Assembly: GCA_917880885.1 (NCBI GenBank)
Contig: OU862923.1
Location: 22,356,770-22,420,769 of the forward strand
Direction: 5' to 3'
Source of the DNA: Limnephilus marmoratus
Lineage: Eukaryota; Arthropoda; Insecta; Trichoptera; Limnephilidae
DNA: 64,000 nucleotides
Below the pieces are notes generated by a model, which was given only the letters and a program-made list of their open reading frames with translations, was not told where the DNA came from and searched no databases. The first letter of the stretch is position 1; each line of letters begins with the position of its first letter. The position numbers and the translations under genes were made by a program. Positions 51,862-63,366 of the stretch are shown here, one piece after another.

Positions 51862-52105
51862 GAAGTAAAACTTCTTTACGCACGCTCGACTTGGGGGGTA
51901 AGCTGGTGAATGCGTTACGAAAAAGTGTGTTGCGAACGGTAATCGAAGCGAACGGTGATCGATGCGAACGGTTATCGGGCGTGGCGAACGGTCGGGTCTT
52001 AACGCACGCTTGACTTGGGGAGTGAAAAGGATAATGATAAGGATGAGGATAAGGTGGGTATGAGTAAGGATAAGAGGGAGATATAAGTTAGTGAAGTTTT
52101 ACTTC
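51862..52105. repeat. Repeat with GAAGTAAAACTTC / GAAGTTTTACTTC ends
   Basis: The two ends (51862-51874, 52093-52105) are exact reverse complements. Inside are repeats of 'gcgaacggt(a/t)atcg' and 'ggataaggat', and a duplicated 'acgcacgctcgacttgggg' phrase. Partial copies occur at 39600-39830 and around 62218. Confidence 0.6.
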
Positions 52106-52751
52106 AGTCGTGTGGTCAAAACCACACACTTTTTTTTATTTACCGCAATTAAGTAACATTTTTAACCCCGAATTTCTTTTCGTGGGTGTTTTTCTTTCTT
52201 AAAATGACTGTCTTTGCGTTGTTAACGTAATACTGGATGTTACTACCCATTTTTTTTTAGGTACAGATATAATTGAATTGTTAGTTACTACACAAACTTC
52301 ATCTTCTCCATTTTTCCTTGCCCACTGCCTTCGGCCTCACAATTTACCAATAATTATTGTAGATGCCAAAGCCCTATTGGCTCCGGACATAATCCCATGA
52401 GAAGTAAATAGCCACTTTATGGCATTGTTAGAGAAGTATTAGAATAAATGGTCCTTCGGAGTGTATATTATGATAATAATATATATGTATTTATGTAGTG
52501 TGTGTTGGCCCCACTGAAATGCCGGTTGGACATATTCGGAGTCGACCGGGAAATGGGACCGAACAAACACCTTATCGAGAGTCGAGTGGGTCAAGTGGAT
52601 TACGAAAAGACCTGGATCTGGAAGGAACATTCCTAAACCTTTGAGTCACTGTTGTGGATTTAAACTCGCTGTGTAAAGGGCGCAAAAAAAACACGTTTTC
52701 TGATTCTAAGTAAACTCTCAGAATCAAAATCTAAAAACAGTCTCAATTGGG
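52106..52751. other. Scribble intron 2, no feature seen
   Basis: AT-rich; no ORF or element border recognised. Confidence 0.4.
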
Positions 52752-52963
52752 GAAGAGGGTATGGGTATGGGTACCGCCGCCCGGGAACCATTTATTAGAT
52801 AACTTCTGCCATAGGTCACCCCAAGTGGTTTGCTACGTTTGGTAACTTAGCAGGGATGCCCGGGTGCGCCTGCCCACCTACTGTATGGCTGGCCGGATGG
52901 AGAGACTGGTTGAGGAAGATTCCTACACACCCCTCATACCTTTTTCCTTCCCAGATCTTCATC
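52752..52963 (+). mobile_element. SINE1 fragment with internal deletion
   Basis: Head 'gggtatgggtaccgccgccc' and the 'gagagactggttgaggaag' block are joined to 'cctacacacccctcatac'; it stops before the 3' hairpin. Confidence 0.75.
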
Positions 52964-53069
52964 AATAATTCAATAATTAATGGCCATGCATCACGAATTT
53001 TTGAGAAAAAATTGAAACCTACAAGCACACACAGGAGACAAGGAAAGGTTAAATGACTTCCCTTTAGAA

Positions 53070-53583
53070 CAGTGGTTCCCAACCTTTTTGTGGCCCGGGA
53101 CCACTTGTACGTTTATTTTTTCGACAGGGACCATAAGCAGTGGAATAGCGAGGGGAGCGTCACCCGACAGAGTTTCTCCGTTCCAAGAAGAGGCACAATT
53201 CTCTATCCCCCCCCTCCCTCCCCCCCCCAGGACGGACAAATTTTTTATGAAGTCGAAATTTGTGTTTGTCAACTTTATTGTGGGGTAGGGGGGTGATACC
53301 ACGTTGTCCGCCCCACCCGTCCCAGGTGCCACCCATGCTGAGGGTGGGACGGGTTCTAGCAGAATATTTCCCACAACGGAGGGGGTAGGATGGGGTGGGG
53401 CGTAACGGAATACCGTAATGGTCACTGACCACAATGTACAATAATGATAAACTGAATATTCTTCCGATTTTTTTTTATTCAGACTTCTCGACTAGGGACC
53501 GCTCGCGCGCTGACTCGCTTATTGACCGGCGGATCATCGCGGACCATCTTCTAGCTCTCGCGGACCACTGGTTGGAAACCCTG
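53070..53583. mobile_element. hAT MITE (514 bp) with exact 8 bp duplication
   Basis: CTTTAGAA flanks both sides (53062-53069, 53584-53591). Ends are CAGTGGTTCCCAACC and, reversed, CAGGGTTTCCAACC. The body carries 'gtggcccgggaccac' and 'ctcgcggaccactgg' near the two ends. A C-rich/G-rich middle segment (about 53145-53420) may be a further insertion. Confidence 0.9.
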
Positions 53584-53591
53584 CTTTAGAA

Positions 53592-55110
53592 TAATAAAAA
53601 AGAAAACAAAGTTAAAAGTCCTTGACGCAGCAATAAAGATATTTGGCGAATTACCAGAGAAAATTCAATTATAAGAAAATACGAAATATTTTTTTTTGGT
53701 TTATAATAAACAATGAATAAAATAAAAATGGCAGAACTATTAATGGTTGATGCTACTCGCGTTTCTAGAGCGCTTTACATTTCATGTTATTCTTTATTTC
53801 GTACTGTTTATAGAGATTTAGTTGTAGTGTTTATTGAAACAATATTTAAGCCTAAATAATTCTGTATCAAAAATAGAGGTATCTATCTCTATTATTTAAA
53901 ATATTGAAAAACTGCTGCACAAAAAAAATAATGAATGAAAAAAGTAATGCTTCTTCTAGGGAGAATACTTCGAACAACGGAACGACGGATTTCAAAATGG
54001 CGGCAGTAGATCAGCTGATTGCCCAATCCCATACTAATTTTTCGGGAGTGATGACGTCACACGATTTACCATATTTCCGGGGGGTCTCGAAAAATTAAAA
54101 CTTTGACAATTATTTTAACTATTAAAACTAACTCTAAAAATAAAAACAAAAACGCAGTTATTTAAGTTAGAGGGTCATTATTCATAAAAAAAATAAAAAA
54201 AATTGGACTGGGGTTCTCTATTATAATGCGTGTGCCTACTTGGCCCTGAGAAATGGCATGTGCCAAATCAACAACCTGGTTAGAAAATGGTATTCTAATT
54301 CTAATGTTCTCTGCGTAATAAAGGGACTCCGTGAACATTTCCTTGTCTCGGGTCCTACATAGATTAGTCCTAAATATCCAATTATCCAATTTCATGTTGA
54401 AGTAGACCTTCCCTGTTAATTATGATACTAAATTATAATTGACACTTCATCAAAGCTTGTGGATCGCTAACTAATCAAACATACAGACCTGTGCCCACTA
54501 CTAGCGTCCCGAGTATAAAATATCTCGCGGAATTTTTATCTTTTGGCATTTCCTTTTTCCTTGCTAAATTGTTTCCGTTTCTTCTCTCCCTATCTCTTTC
54601 CCATCCGTCAAATTGAATTTAAACGTCTCCGCCTATCCGTTAAAAAAAGGTCTTAGAATGTAATGGATTTCATTTCACTGCAAACGAAGTGATGTTATTT
54701 GATTTTTCAATTCACATTCGCGGGATCAGACCTTACCATGTGAAATAAATAACCCTACTGCGTATGTGCTAATAATTGTCATGCAGACTGCTTCCGATTC
54801 GTAGGATGTTAATCACAATTTATTAATATATTATTGGTGTTATATTTACATAAACTGCGATGCTTATGATTTCCATACGTAAATATATACAATAATAGTT
54901 ATGCAAATTTCTAAATTTAATTGAGTTGATGTATTTATGCAAACTGTTGGTAGGTCTATTTTAACATCTCCATATTTCTCATAAACGACGCACGCAACAT
55001 AAACTGGTGTTACATTAATTTGTAACTGATCTCCTGAGCACGGGCCACCAGATGTATTGATGTTGTTACTCTTTCGAATTCAAATAATCTACAATAAAAA
55101 ACAAATAAAT
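53592..55110. other. Scribble intron 2, no gene seen
   Basis: AT-rich. The short ORFs at 53904-54098 and 54162-54395 have no recognisable domain and no codon-use support. Confidence 0.4.
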
Positions 55111-55112
55111 TA

Positions 55113-55250
55113 GTTTAAGACCACTTTTATTTTAAACACTACCGGTTTCAGAAGCACCCTTCCTTCGTCAGGAGAATATTATAACAACAGTTACGAAGGA
55201 AGGGTGCTTCTGAAACCGGTAGAGTATTTAAAATAAAAGTGGTCTTAAAC
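55113..55250. repeat. Foldback with hammerhead-like core
   Basis: Arms 55113-55168 and 55193-55250 are near-perfect reverse complements. On the minus strand the left arm has CTGACGA (55171-55165), a GAAG ... CTTC helix, GAAAC (55149-55145) and GTA (55142-55140). This matches the box order of a type I hammerhead with minimal stem III. The sense right arm keeps GAAAC-CG-GTA-GAG, and GAG could pair with the CTC preceding the first box. Confidence 0.6.
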
Positions 55251-56737
55251 AAATTTACGTGTTTTTTATTGTAAATTATGGCGAGCCACAAAGTTAATGC
55301 TTTTTACAAATATGTTAAATAATCTAACTTGATAAATCCTTTGTGGTATATACGCACCTCCTGGTCACGGCTACAGATGTAAGGATCACACCTTTCTCTG
55401 TACTATTTACTTCATCTCCTGGGCACACGGACCAGTTGTGATGAACTGTCCTCCTGGGCACGGGCCAGACGCAAAGAACTACCCATCTCAAATATAATGT
55501 TTTTCCTTTATTAAAAAAAAAATGTTGATATTTTTCGAACGTGAGATCTATTTTTTTTGTTGTAGGGTTGATGCGGCGTTAGTCCATCACACATTGTACC
55601 TGTGCTGTGATATCTATGGTTACATTTATATATTATGCTTACGATGTCTACGGTTACATTTGCATCTGTTGTATCATTCCTACTTTTGATATCTATGATT
55701 ACTTTATGTATTTAATTATGCTATAAAAGATTTTAATTACATTATACAATTATACATACTTATGGTATTAACTATGGAGCGCTTAGTGGCAGGACTATAT
55801 TGCATTTTTTACCTTTTTGGTGTGGGAGTTCGGCGACCGGCCATTCACACCGAGCGCCAGGTCTTGCTGCAAGCCTCAGATGTCAGTTTAACATACACGA
55901 CGCTGACTATATTATTGGATCATACGGGAGTACCAGATGGCCAAATTTATCAGTTTATATTCATTAATTTATGCATATTGCTGTAGATAAAAGACTAAAT
56001 TTGAACCTTCGATTCATGCCACTTTCAGTTCAACGACTGAGCTACTCTGATTACCATGTATATTTCATACAATAATTAAGATTACAAAAAACGCTTGTTA
56101 ACCGGGCTTTTATATTTTATCTCAATCCCAATTTTAAAAAAAAATTACCAACTTGATCTTGATCCTATTATTTTCCTTCATTCTCCTTTATTAACGATTT
56201 TACCCCAAAAACACTTGAAATAATATTTTAATTTTCTACAAATTATGATATTTCGTAAAATGTAGTTTTTTTATTTTATTTTTATTCATAAAATAATTTT
56301 TGCAAACATTTTTTTACAGCTTTTTCGACTACCACACTAGGCACATGCCCATATTATGGTAGTCGAAATATGTGTACGTAATTATTTGAATGTAATAATT
56401 GTTAGTTCGTTAAATATATAGTTTACAATGTTTTTGTATAACAAGGAATTCTTTTAATGATTTCTCAGTTAACTACATAGATAGCACAAGCGTAAACCGA
56501 CCTTATTGTCGACCACTTAAATAAAATAAATAGAAATATTTAAATAAATAAATTAATGACTACTTGTGGAGATCATCATAATAATTAATTAACAACAAAA
56601 TAAATTTAATTTACTTAAATGTAAAAAATTAATAATAGAGTAAATTAACTTAATTTAATGGTGTCAGGCATTCTTTAAAGTAGTTCCTTCCGTTTATAAA
56701 TAAACAATTCTGAACATTTATGATAAAAATAATCAAT
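55251..56737. other. Scribble intron 2, with short repeated phrases
   Basis: Phrases of the type 'ctcctgggcacgggccag' occur at about 55033, 55369, 55425 and 55452, and 'gatatctatggttac'-like phrases at 55608-55700. No gene; the ORF at 55762-55986 is not recognised. Confidence 0.4.
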
Positions 56738-57073
56738 TTGGGAGGCGGAAATGGGTACCACCGCTCCGGGAACCTTTATTGGATAACCAACACTTCTACC
56801 ATAGGTCACCCCAAGTGGTTCGCTACGTTTGGTGATTTAGCAGGGATGCCCGGGTTCATGGGGTGAGGTTTGTCTAGGTCTTGGAGGCTGATGACCAAGA
56901 CACACTGAACCCCAGATTCCTACCCACCCCTTAAACCCTTTTCCTTCCCAGAACTCTCCTCTCCTTCCTTTCCTTAAAAAACCCTCCACACAGCATCCTC
57001 AAAGATGACATAGGCCCTGAGGGAAATTATTTTCCTCAGGGTCTCCTGTCTGGAGCTCATGTAAAAAAAAAAA
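56738..57073 (+). mobile_element. SINE1 short form, complete reference copy
   Basis: About 335 bp. Order: head 'tttgggaggcggaaatgggt'; central 'gtcaccccaagtggttcgct'; link 'ggtttgtctaggtcttggag'; 'cagattcctacccacccct'; then a 3' module of about 100 bp, 'accctccacacagcatcc' through the hairpin CCCTGAGGG ... CCTCAGGG to 'ggagctcatgt' and 13 A. The 3' module is the same as the end of LINE C (57238-57616), suggesting mobilisation by its RT. The long form adds a module with 'ccttttgacctctccagcc'. No convincing Pol III boxes were identified in the head, so its origin is open. Confidence 0.85.
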
Positions 57074-57237
57074 AATACTCGGCGAGTTGAACATTTTGGA
57101 GGTAACAAAAAGAACTGCCGCTGTGCGAAAGCTGTTTTCATTGGAGGAATTGTGTTTGTGTGTAATTGTCGAATATCTAATACTGTGATTTTTTTTTTAA
57201 AGTGACTCTTATGGGTGTGATGGGTTACATTTGAATA

Positions 57238-57616
57238 TTGAATATTGCTATCCTTGTTCTACCGATATTACAATGGAAGATGCTCCGAGGAACTAGCATC
57301 ATTGATCCCTTCGGCACCGGTGCATAGTCGGGAAACACGCCAAACGCGCGCCCAACATTTGTACACGGTTGACATTTGTCACATGAGAACGGGTCGTTTC
57401 TTCGACTCGTTCTTGTATTCAACAGCTCGGCTGTGGAATGATTTGCCGGCCTCTGTGTTTCCTCCTTCCCACAACATGGGTCTCTTCAAGACCAATGTTC
57501 ATTCCTTCCTCTCCTCAAAAAGACCCTCCACACAGCATCCCAGATGACATAGGCCCTGAGGGGAATTATTTTCTTCAGGGCCTCCTGTGTGGAGTTAATG
57601 TAAAAAAAAAAAAAAA
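57238..57616 (+). mobile_element. LINE C 3' end, second well-preserved copy
   Basis: Encodes MLSLFYRYYNGRCSEELASL through FLSSKRPSTQHPR, followed by the hairpin and a 15 nt A-run. It starts 48 residues further into the protein than the 50270 copy. Confidence 0.88.
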
Positions 57617-58310
57617 TTATCCTTAGCAATAGTTTTTGAATTAAGAACATGGGATGATGAATACACTCTCGTTGCTATTCTGTGGTAAGTCTGAATTATT
57701 CTGTTTGATATTGTGATTCGAGTTGAGTGCGTGGGCGTTGAGCGGCATTAGCGGCAGGTTGAATGTTCCATCCTGCGACCTTAAAAACCGAGAAGTTTAC
57801 AATTCCCCTTGTTACCCTTTAGTGTTCGGCCCGGCGATCGTTCGATCCCGCGTGGGATTCTGATCTCCTGATAGAAATTATTATAAAACACGTTTTTACC
57901 CGGCAAAAGGTACGAATGGGATTTGTTTATCCGTTGAATGATTTATGGCTTTCAGTGAATTTTGGCCATTCTGCTTTTAAATTGATCAACCTTTAATAGT
58001 AAAAACTTTCTTTTCGTTACGAAATTTTTGATAACGCCAATCAATTATTACTTACTACTTTCACTTCCTTAAATAATTAAGGTCCTGGAAAGGAGGACAT
58101 TAAAAACAAATTAAAAGAGCCTGTGTATAAGTTTCGCGTAAATATTCTTTCTCTTGAAACCCTTTAAAAAGGAAAAACTTTCAACAGTTTTAATGTTAAG
58201 TGTGATTAAGAATTTTTGTAATAATGTTTGTCCAAATGTGAACGAAAACTTGAATTTTTTTTTAAATTAGTTTGAAAGAAAGTTAAGACAGCTTGGAATT
58301 ATTTCTGTTT
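57617..58310. other. Scribble intron 2, no feature seen
   Basis: AT-rich; no ORF or element border recognised. Confidence 0.4.
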
Positions 58311-58314
58311 TGTT

Positions 58315-58440
58315 TTTACCTCACAAGAGTCCAAACTGCTTCTTACCGTCCGGAGCCAGTGGGACTAAGGCTTAGGCCACTTGTGGTATGTTGTAAGGCT
58401 GGATGGGGAAGATAAAATTTGGGAAGTACCAAAATTCTTC
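58315..58440 (-). mobile_element. SINE2 tail fragment
   Basis: Matches the 3' third of SINE2 in diverged form ('cacaagagtccaaactgctt', 'ccggagccagtgggact'), then breaks off at a TATATA-rich tract (58458-58490). Confidence 0.6.
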
Positions 58441-58521
58441 TAAATTCCTAATATGTATATACATATATATTTATATATATATATATATGTAGAATAATTT
58501 TCTAGGTTTTTATTTTTTTAC

Positions 58522-58712
58522 ACAGGAGGCCCTGAGGAAAATAATTTCCCTCAGGGCCTATGTCATCTTTGTGGATGCTGTGTGGAGGGTTTTTTTTTAA
58601 GGAAAGGAAGGAGAGGAGAGTTCTGGGAAGGAAAAGGGTTTAAGGGGTGGGTAGGATTCTGGGGTTCAGTATGTCCTGGTCATCCGCCTCCAAGACCTAG
58701 ACAAACGCCCGC
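58522..58712 (-). mobile_element. SINE1 short form, 5'-truncated
   Basis: On the minus strand it runs from the 'gtttgtctaggtcttggagg' link to the perfect 3' hairpin and the 'ggcctcctgtgt' end. It abuts the TTAA-flanked element. Confidence 0.85.
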
Positions 58713-58729
58713 GTAACGTAGTCCTTTAA

Positions 58730-59155
58730 GGGCCCGCAACCCGGATTTGTACCGATTTATTACATATTTCTCTTAAACACGGTAAGTTTTAAAGCTCTTA
58801 TAAAAATATATGTTATTCTTGAAGATAATATCTAAACTTTGCCCGCGCTGAAACGCAAATTATATAAAATTTCCTTGATAAAAAAAAATCGCAAAGTATG
58901 CTCCAAAAATTATTATTAACACGTTTGTTTCAGTTATTTTACAAGATAAATGTATGAAAAAATTCACAGTGTTTCTTTAAATGTTGTTTAAGATTTAAGA
59001 TTTTTGCTCTATTTTAAACGATTCGTGTTTTATTAAACATTTCCGCAATTTTCGCATCGATTTTGTCGCTGTAAATGTTAGCGCTCTCCTCTTAACATTC
59101 GTAATTTCGTATCTCTCCATCTTCTTCTTTTCGGGCCCGGTTGCAGAGCCAGGAC
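58730..59155 (-). mobile_element. TTAA-flanked element, uninterrupted copy (426 bp)
   Basis: TTAA lies at 58726-58729 and 59156-59159. The left end is GGGCCCGCAACCCGG; the right end, reversed, has GGCTCTGCAACCGGGC after five extra bases. It preserves the empty Helitron target near 58885 and is inserted into the hammerhead-like repeat that follows. Confidence 0.75.
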
Positions 59156-59159
59156 TTAA

Positions 59160-59230
59160 CTCCTGACGTTTCGGACAGTTCTCACTGTCGTTCTTCAGAG
59201 GCCTATGTCTTGAGTTTTTGTCTCCAACAG
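59160..59230 (-). repeat. Hammerhead-like repeat unit
   Basis: The minus strand has CTGAAGA (59198-59192), a perfect GACAGT-GAGA-ACTGTC helix, then GAAAC (59172-59168). Two unpaired bases sit next to the first box. The neighbouring stem is interrupted by the TTAA element. Confidence 0.45.
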
Positions 59231-59794
59231 ATAGTTTTCGCGTGTCTGTTCGATACAGAAAAATTGTTCTACATCTTACACCCGTGAACATATATATGTT
59301 ATGGTTAAGTTATATATATTAATTTATATATACACATGTTAATTTGTACAACCCTTTTCCCATAACCAGTGGTAATACATATATTCCGTGGTTTGTTGCA
59401 AATAAAATGGTAAAACTTAATGGCGCCGCCCGTGAAAATGGTTTATTTATATTTTCATTTTCCTTCTTTATTACGATACGGTTTGAAAGTTGTGGGCAAG
59501 TTCCCTGTAGCGATGGAGTTCCCTTTAAATATGAACGAACCAATTTCCTTTAAACTCGGAGGGAATGAATTGTAAACCAATCTTCCCCGGTTTATCTCGA
59601 GTTTTCTTTCGTGTAAAATACTTATTTACATATTTTATGGACTTATACTAACATACTTATTTATATTTAACCTTCATAAATATGCTAAACTCTTCCATAT
59701 ACTTCTAAAATATAAATTCTAAAAATTAATACCACGCTCTATCATATTTTCTAGATTGTCGTGTACTTTATACATATAGCTAGTAACCAAGTAA

Positions 59795-61412
59795 TCACTA
59801 GTAGTGTCCGACCGAAACCGGACTTTTACCGAAACCGAATTTTCGGTAGCTGTCTCAGTTTCTGCCGAAATCGAAACCGAAACTTTTTTAGACATCTATT
59901 GTTTACTGAAATTTGGCTTATTTTTTACACTTATACAGACAGTTAATATGTGTTAAATGAAATAAAAAAAAAAAAACAATAATTGAAGTATGTGCAAAAA
60001 AAAAAAATTTTATATTATCAAACATATTAGGTATATTAAAACATGTTATGTATCAAAAAACTGCTTTTTGGGATAAAATTTGTCAATAATCAACACTTCT
60101 GTACATTATAAAGGAAGGAAAAGGACCTCATTAATTAAGTACTTTAATTCTGTACCCGAGAAGCATACGGATGCAAGTCCAAAAATGTAAATGTTCAGGA
60201 GAGCCAAAAAACTATTTTTTTTCTAACTAAGATCTCATAACTTCTTCGGATATCCATGCTAATAGATAATTTTTATTTTATTATTAAATCTTTTAGTTTT
60301 GTTTTAAAAAAGAGCAAATAAAACGAAATATTTTATATGTAAACCCTTTAAAAATATTATTTAAAATAAAACGATGACTTGAGTCAAACAAAAACAGGGA
60401 CTTGAGTCCTTCTGCTTCTAAATGAAGTGAAATATTTTGTTATGACATGTGGTGTATTATGAAAGGATCAATGTTTAAGAATTGTTTACTTTAATAGAAA
60501 GGGTAGTAATGTATCATTTGAGTCATAATATTAAGTAACACGTAGGAATGAGTCATAATACCCAAAATGCAACAAAATCATAAAGATGCAAGTCCATGGT
60601 ACATCCTTCTGCTTCTAAGAAAGTTATTGCAACATGGTAGTTGCATCCATATGCAATTTTGAAAATCCTATATTTTCTTCATGATAGCACCTGTATCTTT
60701 CTGCCACTGATAAACATGATTATTTACTTCAAGTCTGATCAAAAACTCATTTCTTCAAATTTTGGACTTGCATCCGTATGCTTCTAGGGTACAGAATTTA
60801 AATTGCGTTTACAATCACAACATTCTTAAGACTAAATTTACCGTTTATTGAGATTTGTAGAGTTTCGGTGACTCCAGATACTAATATCTACAGCCTGTAT
60901 GTCGGACGAATATCTATAGCTCCTATGTTGAACTAATATCTACGAACTTCAGAGTGTTGACTAATATCTACAGAGCGTAGGTTGAACTAATATCTACATA
61001 GCGTAGGTTGGACTAATCAGCTAAATGTGTCCAATAGTCCGATATTAGGGATTTTTACATACATACTTACATAAATTAAGTTTTTTAACTGCATACGCAA
61101 TATTACGTTATTCCAATATACATAATTGCAAATCCAACCTCTACCAGTGCTGTAGATATTCGTCAACACTTTGGTTCTTATAGATATTAGTCAACAGTTT
61201 GAGCTGTAGATATTCGTCAACACTTTGGTTCCCATAGATATTAGTTCGATTTTTCAGTTTTTGGAATTACTGTAGATATTAGTAGACGCCTCCGTTCCGG
61301 TGCGGCCGAAGGTTCGGCAGAAAATCTGCCGAAACCGAAACTGATGCCGAAACTAGATTTTTTTGCTGAAACTTGCCGAAACCGAAACCGAACCTTCAGT
61401 CGGTCACTAATT
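59795..61412. mobile_element. hAT-like element with TTCGG-repeat ends, interrupted by the 9 bp-TSD element
   Basis: The left end reads TAGTGTCCGACCGAA and the right end, reversed, TAGTGACCGACTGAA, both followed by CCGAAACCGAAA-type repeats. No target duplication was recognised, so it is old. Between the ends is AT-rich sequence without an ORF, plus the second copy of the motif-array element at 60870-61292. Confidence 0.6.
60870..61292. mobile_element. MITE-like element with opposed motif arrays (423 bp), copy 2, inverted
   Basis: Same termini as copy 1 in reverse order (GACTCCAGATACTAATATC ... GATATTAGTAGACGCCTC) and about 95 percent similar along the body by eye. Flanks AGTTTCGGT and CGTTCCGGT agree at 7 of 9 positions, an aged 9 bp duplication. 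It lies 17 kb from copy 1. Confidence 0.85.
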
Positions 61413-61494
61413 TATCAGAACAGAAGATTCATTTTAATAGGTATTCTAAGATTATAACTGCGCACACACAATTAAATATTTTACGTTTTTAGAA

Positions 61495-61803
61495 ATGCTC
61501 TGTGGGGAGGGTCTTTTTGGGGAGAAAAAGAAGAGGAAGTTCGGTGAAGGAAAAAGGTATGAGGGGTGGGCAGGACGGGGGTCAGTGTGTCAAGGAGTGA
61601 CGGACTTAGAAATTCATTCCTCCCACTGCAGTACAAGGCGGTGGGTGGAGAGAGTCAGGATGGAAATGTCAAAGGTCTCCCTCAACCAGTCTCTTCCGAT
61701 CCTGCCCACCACGCCACAGGTGGGCCGTAAACACGCCGTACAAATGCATACGCCTCCAAGACCTAGACAAACCTCGTCCCATGAACCCGGCCTCCTCTGC
61801 TAA
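61495..61803 (-). mobile_element. SINE1 long form, truncated
   Basis: On the minus strand it extends from the 'ggttcatgggacgaggtttg' part of the head through 'ggagacctttgacatttcc' to the start of the 3' module; the final hairpin is lost. Confidence 0.75.
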
Positions 61804-61814
61804 GACACTAAGCT

Positions 61815-62060
61815 GCTCCCAACTGCTCCAGTCTGGAGCCAATGGGACTGTGGCATCCCTAATTGGGGTATGTTGTGAGGCTGAAGATAGTGGGGGGGGG
61901 GGGGGGGGGGGAAGGAGATAGGGAAGAGGAAAGTGGGGAAGTACATGGCCATTCAGATCTGGTCACCAAACACAGCTAAAACCATTTCAACCAACATTTC
62001 AATACTGAATGGTGGTCTTACACCAGGGCGATACTGGGAGTATCTTCCACTCTGGAGTTG
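61815..62060 (-). mobile_element. SINE2 body fragment with G-run
   Basis: Matches SINE2 from 'ccagagtggaagatactccc' to 'gggagcagttgggagc' on the minus strand; an 18-20 nt G run (61893-61912) has expanded within it. Confidence 0.75.
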
Positions 62061-62999
62061 ATAGGGAGAAATAAGGGAACGTACCCATACTTCGTTACCA
62101 ACTTTTAGCAATTTTTAACCCCCCCCCCCCCCCCCCCGGTGACCAAAAACCTAAGCCCGCCGCCGCTCATTTGTACCATGGGTACATTGTATTATGGGTA
62201 CATTCCCTAAGTTAGTGAAGTTTTTCTTCAGTCGTGTGGTCTAAAGCACACTGGTTTTTTTTTTTTTTTTTCATGCTTTTAACAAAATAGTGAACTCCCG
62301 GAGTATAAATTTAATATGATAAATAATAATGGCTTCCCCATAGGTAATTGCCAAGATTTTAAGCTCCCAAAAACCAATTTAGAATTTCAGAAACCCTAAA
62401 TAACGCTTACTTTAACAGTAGTTGAAGAAGCTAATAGCTTTTATAATTTCTCAAGGATTATTTATGCCTAAGGGTCGTTATTCACAATGAGCTTTCGATT
62501 ACATTTGTTTGTGTAATAAATTTATTAATATCACGTTACTTGATATTAAAATGTTTAATTCAATTTCAAAATAAAATGTATTCATAATCCTGCCTAGGCT
62601 TCGGGTAACGTAATATTTTCCCTGATTTACATATTATCTGGCAGAGACACGTATACTCCAAAACACATTATAACCGGAGCTTTCGGCAATAACGAGCAAA
62701 AAATGTACGCCGCCGTACGTAATCAATTATTCGGGTAAGCCGTGGGAACTTTGTTTTTGTTCTCCGCGAGTAACTATTACGCGATAGGAAATCAAACGTT
62801 AATTTATTTTATTTGCTCGTATCGTATCGTATATCTCGATCGGTTCTATAATTTTGAACAAATCCCGTCTTTAGAAACTGGCTAATAAACTGATCTGTTA
62901 ATTGAAACAATTTATTTATAAAAATCAATAGGGAACAGGACGCATATTTCGTATTAATTTATAATAATAATTATTAAAAAAATTAAAACAACAGGAACT
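62061..62999. other. Scribble intron 2, simple sequence and fragment of the GAAGTTTTACTTC repeat
   Basis: A C homopolymer (62120-62137), then 'gtgaagtttttcttcagtcg' at about 62217 matching the right end of the 51862-52105 repeat. No gene in the remainder. Confidence 0.45.
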
Positions 63000-63225
63000 T
63001 TTGTGAATTTATGCCTTTCAAGAAAGCCTCACGTGTACGTAACATTACATTTTAAATCATTTTAATTCATCATGAAGATAACAATAATAAACTAAATGAT
63101 AATATGAAAGAGAATAAGACACAGTAAAACAGAAAAAAGATAATGGTCGCAACTGGGACTCGAACCCAGAACCTCTCGTCTATCCGGGACGTGCGTTCAC
63201 CAATTTCGCCATTGCTACCTACTGT
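63000..63225 (-). mobile_element. SINE3 copy 1: tRNA-like head and AT-rich body
   Basis: The minus-strand head (63225-63147) has TGGCGAAATTGG (A-box-like) and GGTTCGAGTCC (exact B box), with partly pairing ends GGTAGCA and TGCGACC and a CGTC/GACG anticodon-like stem. The body continues with 'tgtgtcttattctctttcat'. One acceptor mismatch and the attached repeated body argue against a working tRNA gene. Confidence 0.7.
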
Positions 63226-63317
63226 CAAACCGTCATATTATTGGTCAATCTCATATTTAAAATTTTTTTTGAATTTTCAACATTATCTTTAACTATTTTT
63301 TTTCCATATTAATATAA

Positions 63318-63366
63318 CCAGAACCTCTCGTCTATCCATACGCCCCGGATAGACGAGAGGTTCTGG
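63318..63366. repeat. 20 bp perfect hairpin from duplicated tRNA-like head
   Basis: CCAGAACCTCTCGTCTATCC (63318-63337) and its exact reverse complement (63347-63366) enclose a 9 nt loop. Both arms are the anticodon/T-arm part of the SINE3 head. Confidence 0.85.

Noticed and set aside
53072..53441. Several overlapping ORFs on both strands
   Set aside because: They lie within the hAT MITE with C/G homopolymers; no domain or codon signal.
55762..55986. 74-residue ORF with a hydrophobic start
   Set aside because: No recognisable domain, isolated in intronic repeat sequence, no splice-site support.
61893..61912. G-quadruplex regulatory signals at G/C homopolymers (also 33027, 49838, 62120)
   Set aside because: They sit inside transposon copies or intron and are explained by homopolymer expansion; no conserved context.
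63147..63225. tRNA gene on the minus strand
   Set aside because: The Pol III boxes are good but the acceptor stem has a mismatch, position 33 is not T, and the head is attached to a repeated body present three times. It is better called a SINE head.
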